Below are positions 1 to 5,384 of a stretch of 5,384 nt of DNA, one piece after another; the stretch's first letter is position 1, and the number at the start of each line of letters is the position of its first letter. Location of the stretch: NCBI GenBank assembly GCA_945862035.1, contig CAMAXB010000218.1, positions 1 to 5,384 of the forward strand, written 5' to 3'. The position numbers were made by a program, and so were the translations under genes. Source of the stretch: Opitutus sp. GAS368 (GTDB taxonomy: Bacteria > Verrucomicrobiota > Verrucomicrobiia > Opitutales > Opitutaceae). Under the pieces are notes generated by a model, which saw only the letters and a list, made by a program, of their open reading frames with translations, ran no database searches and was not told the origin of the DNA.

Positions 1-50
1 TGCACAAACCCTCCAACCACTCTTTTACAAGTAAACTGCGTTGCAGGCGT

Positions 51-287
51 TTACTCGTCGCCGTCGTGGCCGATGGCCTCCACCGGACAGCCCTCCAAGG
101 CTTCCATGCAAAGCGCGGCATCTTCCTCCGTGGTCGGCTGCTTGTGGACGAACGAGTAGCCCCCTTCGTCATGGCGGGTAAAGAACGCAGGCGCAGTCTC
201 GCGGCAGAGATCGCAGTCAATGCATTGCTGATCGACGAAAAACTTGCCGGCGGCGTTTTGCTCCCACTTGTCTGCTTTATTGGCCAT
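51..287 (-). CDS. Small [4Fe-4S] single-cluster ferredoxin
   Basis: This is a 78-residue cytosolic electron carrier. Seen: a CIDCDLC motif (Cys22, Cys25, Cys28) and a distal Cys67 followed by Pro (GCPVEAI), the four-ligand pattern of a single [4Fe-4S] cluster in Fer4_13-type ferredoxins. The protein is acidic, especially at its C terminus (HDGDE), as is usual for ferredoxins. Cys60 is an extra cysteine, seven residues before Cys67; related ferredoxins often have a non-ligand cysteine there that can pair with another, but no obvious partner is visible. I chose the ATG at 287 because the protein then begins MANKADKWEQ just before the cluster domain; the frame stays open upstream to 416, but that part has no ferredoxin character. 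No Shine-Dalgarno sequence is visible. The gene is divergent from the rhomboid gene and has no visible redox partner here, so its electron donor and acceptor are unknown. Confidence 0.88.
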   Translation of the reverse strand: MANKADKWEQNAAGKFFVDQQCIDCDLCRETAPAFFTRHDEGGYSFVHKQPTTEEDAALCMEALEGCPVEAIGHDGDE

Positions 288-297
288 AGCTGGCAGG

Positions 298-325
298 AAC
301 AAAGAGTAATTGCCCGTTCTGTCAA
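298..325 (-). promoter_or_regulatory. Possible sigma-70-like promoter of the ferredoxin gene
   Basis: On the minus strand, 320-325 reads TTGACA, a perfect -35 consensus. The hexamer 16 bp downstream (298-303, TTTGTT) matches the -10 consensus at only three of six positions. Transcription from here would start within a few bases of the ATG at 287, giving a nearly leaderless message. The -35 match could be chance. The rest of the 250-bp divergent spacer (288-537) shows no clear second promoter, operator palindrome or RNA gene. Confidence 0.22.
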
Positions 326-537
326 GCGACCGGCCGTGCGACCCGGGAACTGCGCCAAACTCTGAATACCACGGTCCGAGGGCATCTCGGCTTACGCCGC
401 CGGGGAAGCAAGTCAACCTGTCGCGGCGCGTGCGGCTACGGTCCCGCGGAAGGAGCGAGGTGGGCCCAAAGGGTTTTCCGAATTTAAAAGGGGACTCAGC
501 TTGAGTTTGAAAGCGGCGACCGTAACTTCCCTCAGCA

Positions 538-1440
538 ATGCTTTCCGACCGGTCCTACATGCGGGATAGTTACGCACGGCAAACGACATCCGTGCTGACT
601 TGGCTGATCTGTCTGACGGTGGCCGGGTTTTTGGTCCAGAACGTCTTCTGGCGATGGTTTGGGCCCCGGGCGGGCGAGAGCCTCGACCGGCTCCTTGAGC
701 TGTCGATTCCGGCGATTCAGTCCGGCCGAGTCTGGACCCTGTTCACCTACAGCCTGCTCCACAGCACCGGAAACCTGCTTCACATCATCGGCAATCTGCT
801 TGGGCTCTATTTTCTCGGCCGGGAGCTCCTGCCGCTACTCGGATCGCGTCGATTCCTCCGCCTCTGGGGCTCGGCGGTTCTCGGCGGAGGGCTGATGTGG
901 GCGGCTACCAACTGGAGCCATGGCGGATCGATCAGTGGCGCATCGGCGGGCGTGGCCTCCCTGCTCGTGTTCTTTGCCTGTCTCCAGCCGAACCAGCCGA
1001 TGACATTTCTGCTGTTTTTTGTGCTGCCCGTGACCCTGAAACCCAAGTGGATCGCGCTCGGGCTTCTGACCATCGATCTGATCGGATTCCTCTTTTACGA
1101 GATCCTGGGCTCCCCCTCCCCGATGGGCTTCGCTCACTCCGCGCACTTGGGCGGCATGGCGGCCGGGTGGCTCTTCTTCCGTTTTGTCCACCAGCGCGAC
1201 TGGCAGAACCCCGACCGCGTGGAAACGAGTGGCATCGAGCTGCCCAAGTGGTTCCGGCGCGTCCAGAAGACACCGGCGGTCGCCACTTCCCCCTTCAAGG
1301 TCAATCTGACCAACCGCGAAGATCTAAAAGCGGAGGTCGATCGCATCCTCGACAAGATCAACAGCGAGGGGTTCGGCGCGCTGACCAGTGACGAGAAACG
1401 CCTCCTCGACGACGCGCGTGACGCCTTGAGCAAACGCTGA
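538..1440 (+). CDS. Rhomboid-family intramembrane serine protease with soluble C-terminal tail
   Basis: This 300-residue polytopic membrane protein should cleave transmembrane substrates within the bilayer. Seen: a first hydrophobic helix at about 18-38; a loop-1-like stretch (VWTLFTYSLLH, 65-75); HIIGN in TM2 (His82 and Asn86, candidate oxyanion-hole residues); GASAG in TM4 with the likely nucleophile Ser136; and AHSAHLGG in TM6 with the likely catalytic His203. The Ser-His dyad is therefore complete. After TM6 (to about 218) comes a soluble tail; its last 45 residues (NREDLKAEVDRILDKI through LTSDEKRLLDDA) match the small helical domain, DUF6576 as I recall it, found at the end of many rhomboids in this kind of bacterium. 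ATG 538 is the first start in frame; Met8 at 559 would also keep all helices. Neither has a Shine-Dalgarno sequence. A Tsp/Prc-type protease follows on the same strand. Its substrate cannot be told from the sequence. Confidence 0.9.
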   Translation: MLSDRSYMRDSYARQTTSVLTWLICLTVAGFLVQNVFWRWFGPRAGESLDRLLELSIPAIQSGRVWTLFTYSLLHSTGNLLHIIGNLLGLYFLGRELLPLLGSRRFLRLWGSAVLGGGLMWAATNWSHGGSISGASAGVASLLVFFACLQPNQPMTFLLFFVLPVTLKPKWIALGLLTIDLIGFLFYEILGSPSPMGFAHSAHLGGMAAGWLFFRFVHQRDWQNPDRVETSGIELPKWFRRVQKTPAVATSPFKVNLTNREDLKAEVDRILDKINSEGFGALTSDEKRLLDDARDALSKR

Positions 1441-1529
1441 ACCCTTCTTGCCGTTCATCCGTTTTTCCTTCTGGTGAGCGTTGGCGTAGTTCCGTGAAAC
1501 CTTTACCCCCCTTCGGTATCTCACTTGCC

Positions 1530-3743
1530 ATGACTCTCCGTCCTCGTCGCCTGCTGATCGTCCTCAGCCTGTTCACGGCGCTCGGGCTTGCCCCGCTCCC
1601 AGCCCAGAAGGATCGCACCCTTGTCACGCCGCCGAATCTCACCAGCGAAATCAAGCTGCTCGTGCGGCTGCTGGAGGAGGCGCACTACAACAAGGAGGCC
1701 GTCCAACCGGACACCTATCGCGAGGTGATTCCGAACTACATGAGCGATCTGGACGGCCTGCGGCTGTTCTTCCTCGATGGCGACCGTCAGCAATTCGAAA
1801 AGCGCTTCAACGAAGGGCTCTACTGGAACATTTCCTCCGTCGGCAAGATTGATGCCGCCTATGAGATTTTCACGAGCTATGAAGCCCGGGTCCAAGCGCG
1901 CATTACGTGGATTTTCGATCGGCTCAATGGCGAGTTCGACCTGACTACGGAGCAAACTTTTGGCATCAACCGCAGCGACAAGGATCCCAAGATCTGGCCC
2001 GCCGACGCCGCCGCGGCGGACGACGTTTGGCAGCGTCGGATCAAGTTCGAACTGATCCAGGAGATGCTGAACAAGAAAACTCTCGATGAGGCCAAGACCA
2101 CGGTCCGCAAGCGCTACGAGCGCATGCTCAAGAATCTCGGGGAGATCGAGACCGAGGAGCTGGCCGAAATGTTCCTGGCCAACATCGCCCGGCTGTACGA
2201 TCCGCATTCAACCTACTTTTCTGCCGACACCTTTGACGATTTCAGCATCCAGATGCGCCTGCAGTTGGTTGGGATCGGCGCCCTGCTGGGCCTTGAGGAA
2301 GACCAGTGCGTCATCAAGGAGATCATCACCGGCGGACCGGCGGACCTCGACAAGCGACTCAAGCCAAACGACAAGATCATCGCGGTCACCCAGATGACCG
2401 GCGAACCGGTGAAGGACGAACCCGTTGAGATCATCGGAATGAAATTGAGGAAGATCGTCGATCTCATCCGGGGCCAGAAGGGCACCCAAGTGAAGCTGCT
2501 CGTGCAGCCGGCCGAGGCCGCCGACGGCTCGGTTCGGACGGAAATCATTCTCACCCGCAATGTGGTCAATCTGGATTCCGCCCGCGCCAAGGGCGCGATC
2601 TTCGAAGTGCCGGACCGCGAAGGTGCCCTCAAGCCGATTGGCGTCATTTCCCTGCCCACGTTTTACGGACCGGACGGCGGTCCGGAGGGACGGGAACAGA
2701 ACAGCGCGACCAAGGACGTCGCCAAACTGGTCGCGCAGATGAAGGGAGCCGGCGTCGATGGTATCGTGCTCGACCTGCGAAACAACGGCGGTGGTCTGCT
2801 CAGCGAGGCGATCGAGCTGACCGGACTCTTTATTTCGAAGGGCCCGGTTGTGCAGGTCCGCAATTACTACGGCGACGTCAAGGTGGACAATGACACAGAT
2901 CCCGCCGTCATCTACGCAGGACCGCTCGCCGTTCTGGTTTCCCGCTTCAGCGCGTCGGCCTCCGAGATCGTGGCGGGCGCCCTGCAGAACTACGGGCGAG
3001 CCGTCGTCGTGGGCGACAGCTCCACCCATGGCAAGGGAACGGTGCAGACTATCGTCGAGATGCGCAGCCTCAATCCCGCCCTCGCCCGCGGGGGCCTCAA
3101 GTCGGGCGCCACGAAGCTGACGATCCAGAAATTTTACCTGCCCAATGGGTCGTCCACGCAGCTCAATGGCGTCGTTCCCGACATTGTGCTGCCCTCGATC
3201 GAGGACCTGCTCCCGATCGGCGAGCGGGATCTGCCGCACGCTCTGGTCTGGGACGAGATTCCCACGAGCTTCTTTGAGGGCAAGGCACTCGACTCCCGGG
3301 TGCTCGTTCCCCTGCGTGAGGCCAGCCTCGACCGCCAGGCTGAGCTGGAGGAATTTGCCTACCTGCGCCGGAGCATCGACTGGTTCAAGTCCCGTCAGGA
3401 GCTCAAGGAAATCTCGCTCAACTTCGAGGCACGGCTGCGCCAAAAGGAATCCGACTCGGCGTTCCGCAAGGAAATGAAGGTCGAGCGGGATCGGCTGACT
3501 TCCACGAACTTCAGTTTCCGTGAGTTTCACCTGGGCAACCCGCCCGCCCCCAAGCCGAAGCGCGAGCCAGTCGAGGGCGAGGACGAGGAGCTGAGCACGG
3601 ACGAGGCCGATGGCTACAACGGTCTCGACATCCCTCTCCGCGAGACGCTCCGCGTCCTCAGCGATGCCTTGGCCCTCTCCCGGAGCCCGCAGTTTGCCTC
3701 TGAACCGCCCCCGCTCACTGCGATGACGCAGAAGAAGGGCTGA
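1530..3743 (+). CDS. prc: Carboxy-terminal processing protease, Tsp/Prc family (peptidase S41A)
   Basis: This is a 737-residue exported serine protease that probably degrades or trims envelope proteins from the C terminus. From ATG 1530 it opens with a signal peptide (MTLRPRRLLIVLSLF, then LAPLPA before Gln), implying a periplasmic site. An in-frame GTG at 1494 adds 12 residues and places the hydrophobic core less naturally, so I prefer 1530; neither start has a Shine-Dalgarno sequence. Domains in order: Tsp N-terminal helical domain (about 30-230), PDZ substrate-binding domain (about 245-330, with GGPAD and LKPNDKIIAV), the S41 catalytic domain with VLDLRNNGGGLL (414-425), FSASASEI with catalytic Ser478, and HGKGTVQ with catalytic Lys502, then a C-terminal Tsp helical domain (about 575-737). 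It is somewhat longer than E. coli Prc (682), partly from an acidic insert (EPVEGEDEELSTDEAD). It lies 89 bp after the rhomboid gene and may be co-transcribed with it. Confidence 0.93.
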   Translation: MTLRPRRLLIVLSLFTALGLAPLPAQKDRTLVTPPNLTSEIKLLVRLLEEAHYNKEAVQPDTYREVIPNYMSDLDGLRLFFLDGDRQQFEKRFNEGLYWNISSVGKIDAAYEIFTSYEARVQARITWIFDRLNGEFDLTTEQTFGINRSDKDPKIWPADAAAADDVWQRRIKFELIQEMLNKKTLDEAKTTVRKRYERMLKNLGEIETEELAEMFLANIARLYDPHSTYFSADTFDDFSIQMRLQLVGIGALLGLEEDQCVIKEIITGGPADLDKRLKPNDKIIAVTQMTGEPVKDEPVEIIGMKLRKIVDLIRGQKGTQVKLLVQPAEAADGSVRTEIILTRNVVNLDSARAKGAIFEVPDREGALKPIGVISLPTFYGPDGGPEGREQNSATKDVAKLVAQMKGAGVDGIVLDLRNNGGGLLSEAIELTGLFISKGPVVQVRNYYGDVKVDNDTDPAVIYAGPLAVLVSRFSASASEIVAGALQNYGRAVVVGDSSTHGKGTVQTIVEMRSLNPALARGGLKSGATKLTIQKFYLPNGSSTQLNGVVPDIVLPSIEDLLPIGERDLPHALVWDEIPTSFFEGKALDSRVLVPLREASLDRQAELEEFAYLRRSIDWFKSRQELKEISLNFEARLRQKESDSAFRKEMKVERDRLTSTNFSFREFHLGNPPAPKPKREPVEGEDEELSTDEADGYNGLDIPLRETLRVLSDALALSRSPQFASEPPPLTAMTQKKG

Positions 3744-3752
3744 CCGGGCGCC

Positions 3753-3775
3753 GCTCCTAGGCCGGGCGCCGGAGC
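3753..3775. terminator. GC-rich hairpin at the convergent gene ends, possible bidirectional terminator
   Basis: GCTCC (3753-3757) pairs with GGAGC (3771-3775), and GGC (3760-3762) with GCC (3768-3770), giving an 8-bp stem with a 2-base TA bulge and a 5-base loop. It sits between the stop codons of two converging genes and covers the last codons of prmC. No T-run follows on either strand, so it is not a classical intrinsic terminator. A 10-bp direct repeat, CCGGGCGCCG (3744-3753 and 3762-3771), overlaps it and offers competing pairings through its GGCGCC palindromes. Confidence 0.3.
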
Positions 3776-4608
3776 CAGAGGTAGCGGTCGCGACCCGTGA
3801 GGTCCTTGATCGATTCCACCACGGCCCAGTCAGGGGAAGCAGCCAGCCGCTGCAGGGCCGCATGCTGCGCAATCCCCGTCTCCAGCGCCAGCGCACCGCC
3901 CGCGGCCAGCCAGCCGGGTGCGGCCACGAGGATCCGCTTCAGATCGGCCAGACCCTCATCCGCGGCCAGGAGCGCGCCGCGTGGTTCAAATTCACGCACC
4001 TCGGGCGCAGTCCCGGCCGTTTCCTCTGCGGTCAGGTAGGGCGGATTCGAGACAATCAACTCAAAACGCTCCGTAGGCGCAATCGCCTGAAACCAATCCG
4101 ACTCGAGCAGTTTCACCCGCGGGGCCAACCCGGTCGCGGTCGCATTTTCAGCCGCGAGGGCCAGCGCGTCGGGACTCGCATCCACCGCAGTCACGGCCGC
4201 GCCGGCGTACCGTGACGCAAGCGCCAGAGCGAGCGCCCCCGAGCCGGTTCCCAGATCGAGGATCCGGGACGGCGAAGATTCCAAGCGCACGCCAATCAGC
4301 TCGACCAGATATTCAGTCTCCGGGCGCGGGATCAGCGCCCGCCGGTCGACCTTGAGCTTCAGGCCGGAAAATTCGATCTCACCGAGAATGTACTGCAGCG
4401 GCTCGCGCTGACTCCGACGCCGCACCAGCGGTCGGATTTTTTCCAGTTCAGGTTCAGTCAGCACCCGCTCAAATTGCAGGTAGAGCTGCATCCGCTTCAG
4501 GCCGAGCGCATGCCCGACAAGGTGTTCCGCATTGAGCCGCGCACCCTCCACGCCCTTGCCCCCAAGGAAATCAGAGGACTTTTGGATGACGTCGAGGAGA
4601 GTGATCAT
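3757..4608 (-). CDS. prmC: Peptide chain release factor N5-glutamine methyltransferase PrmC (HemK)
   Basis: PrmC uses S-adenosylmethionine to methylate the side-chain amide of the glutamine in the GGQ motif of RF1 and RF2, which raises the efficiency of peptide release; it acts in the cytoplasm. The protein is 283 residues, close to the 277 of E. coli PrmC. Seen: an N-terminal helical release-factor-binding domain (about 1-85), the linker motif IPRPETE (93-99), the AdoMet-binding loop DLGTGSG (118-124), an acidic residue after the second strand (AVDASP, Asp143), and the active-site motif NPPY (188-191) in SNPPYL, which holds the substrate glutamine. All key motifs are intact. ATG 4608 gives a normal N terminus (MITLLDVIQKSSDFL). 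The upstream sequence is pyrimidine-rich and lacks a Shine-Dalgarno sequence. It lies downstream of prfA on the same strand, the usual pairing, but separated from it by a GxxExxY remnant. Confidence 0.95.
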   Translation of the reverse strand: MITLLDVIQKSSDFLGGKGVEGARLNAEHLVGHALGLKRMQLYLQFERVLTEPELEKIRPLVRRRSQREPLQYILGEIEFSGLKLKVDRRALIPRPETEYLVELIGVRLESSPSRILDLGTGSGALALALASRYAGAAVTAVDASPDALALAAENATATGLAPRVKLLESDWFQAIAPTERFELIVSNPPYLTAEETAGTAPEVREFEPRGALLAADEGLADLKRILVAAPGWLAAGGALALETGIAQHAALQRLAASPDWAVVESIKDLTGRDRYLWLRRPA

Positions 4609-4631
4609 GAATGGGGAAAGGGAGGCGAGCA

Positions 4632-4662
4632 GAAGTCGCGCAGAGACGCCGAGGCGCAGAGA
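4632..4662. repeat. Inverted repeat arm, downstream side of the GxxExxY ORF
   Basis: This 31-bp arm contains the core GCGCAGAGACGC (4638-4649) and pairs with 4902-4932 in inverted orientation, 27 of 31 positions matching by eye; the inner 25 bp (4638-4662) match at 22. Within the arm the 9-mer GCGCAGAGA occurs twice, at 4638-4646 and 4654-4662. The arm ends exactly at the base before the ORF's stop codon (4663-4665). It lies 23 bp upstream of the prmC start, inside the likely prmC leader. Confidence 0.8.
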
Positions 4663-4893
4663 TTACTCGGCCGGGAGCTGGTTTACCCAGCGCACGATTC
4701 GATCTTTGATGAGAGGTGCACTGAAATTAATCAGGAGGCCAACCGGCTTTCCAGATACCTTCAGGTAGGTTAACAACTGCTGGCGGTGAATCGTCGTGAG
4801 CGCATCGATCGACTCCAGCAACCCTGGTCCCAACCGCGAGCGGAGAGGGTAAGCGGCACCCACAACCTGTCCGGAAATCGCCTCCGGTTTCAT
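4663..4893 (-). CDS. GxxExxY family protein, internally deleted remnant
   Basis: This 76-residue ORF has recognisable ends of the GxxExxY family (PDDEXK_3-like, function unknown): the N-terminal EAISGQVVGAA and LGPGLLES (21-28), and the C-terminal IHRQQLLTYLK, PVGLLINFSAP and LIKDRIVRWVNQL. Full-length members are about 125-135 residues. Here the text jumps from GPGLLES at residue 28 to the DALTTIH segment at about 30, skipping roughly 50-55 residues that normally carry the ExxY part of the name motif, the Asp and the ExK of the nuclease-like core. The frame is kept, so there is no stop or frameshift, but a catalytic role is very unlikely. I chose ATG 4893, the usual N terminus for the family; a TTG at 4956 would extend the protein through a repeat arm and overlap prfA. 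It lies between prfA and prmC and may simply be carried along in their transcript. Confidence 0.72.
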   Translation of the reverse strand: MKPEAISGQVVGAAYPLRSRLGPGLLESIDALTTIHRQQLLTYLKVSGKPVGLLINFSAPLIKDRIVRWVNQLPAE

Positions 4894-4901
4894 CGCTGTT
4901 T

Positions 4902-4932
4902 TCTCTGCGACTGTGCGTCTCTGCGCAACTTC
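4902..4932. repeat. Inverted repeat arm, upstream side of the GxxExxY ORF
   Basis: This is the partner of 4632-4662. On the plus strand it begins TCTCTGCG and contains GCGTCTCTGCGC (4915-4926), the reverse complement of the core of the other arm. It ends 8 bp upstream of the ATG at 4893 and starts about 20 bp after the prfA stop codon. In RNA the two arms could close a long stem around the ORF. Confidence 0.8.
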
Positions 4933-4952
4933 GGGAAATCGTTCATCATCGT

Positions 4953-5384
4953 TCAATCCTCATCCGCGGCCGCGCGGCGCAGGGCGAAGGGTTGGCCGGT
5001 GAGCGCGGCGAGTTTTTCCTCAAAGTCGGCTTTCTGGAGTGCCGCGATGATCGGGTCGATGCTCCCCTCCATGATTTGCGGCAGGCTGTAGAGTGTGAGG
5101 CCGATCCGGTGGTCCGTCATCCGGTTCTGGGGAAAATTGTACGTGCGGATGCGCTCGCTGCGATCACCCGTGCCGATCTGGCTGCGGCGCTGCGCCGCAT
5201 ACTTGGCCTTCTCCTCGTCCTCCTTCTTCTGGAGCAGGCGCGAACGCAGCACCGCCATGGCGCTCGCCTTGTTTTTCTGCTGTGAGCGTCCATCGGCGCA
5301 GAAGACGATCATCCCGGTCGGCTTGTGGATGATGCGCACCGCGGAATCGGTGGTGTTCACCCCCTGCCCACCCGGTCCACTGGC
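4953..5384 (-). CDS. prfA: Peptide chain release factor 1 (RF1), C-terminal part, cut by window edge
   Basis: RF1 recognises UAA and UAG in the ribosomal A site and triggers hydrolysis of peptidyl-tRNA. Only the last 143 residues lie in the window; the frame is open to base 5384, so the start is outside. Seen: the catalytic loop ASGPGGQGVNTTDSAVR, whose GGQ glutamine is the residue methylated by PrmC, followed by HKPTGMIVFC and RSQQKNKASAM. The segment GDRSERIRTYNFPQNR with TDHRIGLTL separates RF1 from RF2, which has a different sequence here. The codon-reading domain with its PxT motif is upstream and unseen. The residue after GGQ is Gly where many RF1 proteins have His. The protein ends at a TGA codon (4953-4955), which RF1 itself does not read. 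It heads the minus-strand block leading to prmC. Confidence 0.95.
   Translation of the reverse strand, partial: ASGPGGQGVNTTDSAVRIIHKPTGMIVFCADGRSQQKNKASAMAVLRSRLLQKKEDEEKAKYAAQRRSQIGTGDRSERIRTYNFPQNRMTDHRIGLTLYSLPQIMEGSIDPIIAALQKADFEEKLAALTGQPFALRRAAADED

Larger units (their letters stand above)
4632..4932. mobile_element. Inverted-repeat-bounded GxxExxY module of about 300 bp, probably inserted between prfA and prmC
   Basis: Two 31-bp imperfect inverted repeats enclose one small ORF almost without spare bases, and the unit fills nearly all of the 344-bp prfA-prmC spacer; only 23 bp on the prmC side and 20 bp on the prfA side lie outside. From memory, GxxExxY genes in many bacteria lie next to CGCAGAGA/TCTCTGCG-type repeats, which suggests a recurring repeat-borne cassette. 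No transposase is present and no clean target-site duplication is visible, so the name mobile element is an inference from the architecture. Confidence 0.45.

Noticed and set aside
21..36. Short inverted repeat TTTAC-AA-GTAAA downstream of the ferredoxin stop as a terminator
   Set aside because: A 5-bp AT-rich stem with a 2-base loop is too weak and there is no suitable T-run on the minus strand.
897..1391. A 164-residue plus-strand frame inside the rhomboid gene
   Set aside because: It is a shifted frame of the rhomboid coding region, Arg/Pro-rich and without family features.
1441..1493. T-rich stretch after the rhomboid stop as an intrinsic terminator
   Set aside because: The TTTTT at about 1462 is not preceded by a convincing GC-rich hairpin.
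1521..2207. A 228-residue minus-strand open frame opposite the N-terminal half of the protease
   Set aside because: It has no recognisable motif and mirrors the codon structure of the gene on the other strand.
2208..3896. A 562-residue open frame on the minus strand, antisense to the protease gene
   Set aside because: It overlaps a protein with complete S41 motifs and the end of prmC, has no recognisable domain, and long antisense frames are expected in GC-rich coding DNA.
4632..4662. CRISPR-like array in the CGCAGAGA repeats
   Set aside because: Only two inverted arms exist, with an ORF rather than spacers between them, and there are no cas genes.
4614..4938. GGGAAA at 4614-4619 and 4933-4938 as a target-site duplication of the module
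   Set aside because: The left copy is 12 bp away from its repeat arm while the right copy abuts its arm, and a 6-bp match is easily found by chance.
4663..4956. A longer GxxExxY protein starting at TTG 4956 and overlapping the prfA stop by 4 bp
   Set aside because: The added 21 residues are encoded by the repeat arm and do not resemble the family N terminus; ATG 4893 fits better, although coupled translation from the overlap cannot be excluded.

Overview
The window is about 60% GC and carries six protein-coding genes and no RNA gene. Gene content and protein style suggest a Verrucomicrobiota bacterium, probably Opitutales/Opitutaceae-like: a rhomboid with a short soluble C-terminal helix-turn-helix-like tail, a long Tsp/Prc-type protease, a GxxExxY family remnant bordered by CGCAGAGA-type repeats, and start codons without clear Shine-Dalgarno sequences. 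The lineage is an inference from style, not from a marker gene comparison.

Layout. A small [4Fe-4S] ferredoxin (51-287, minus) is divergent from a rhomboid-family intramembrane serine protease (538-1440, plus); the 250-bp region between them should hold both promoters. The rhomboid is followed 89 bp later on the same strand by a carboxy-terminal processing protease of the Tsp/Prc family (1530-3743, or 1494-3743 from a GTG), so two membrane or envelope proteases sit side by side. The protease converges on a minus-strand translation-termination block. Its genes, in transcription order, are prfA (release factor 1, cut by the window edge at 5384), a shrunken GxxExxY gene (4663-4893) and prmC (3757-4608), whose product methylates the glutamine of the GGQ motif in RF1. 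The GGQ motif is visible in the prfA fragment, so enzyme and substrate are encoded together.

The most unusual part is the prfA-prmC spacer. It holds a module of about 300 bp (4632-4932) bounded by a 31-bp imperfect inverted repeat (27/31 matches by eye). One arm abuts the stop codon of the GxxExxY ORF and the other ends 8 bp upstream of its best ATG. The ORF keeps both ends of the family but has lost roughly 50-55 central residues, including the PD-(D/E)XK nuclease core, while staying in frame. Without the module prfA and prmC would be about 43 bp apart, so this looks like a decaying, repeat-bounded insertion in a conserved operon. I see no other undescribed system in the window.
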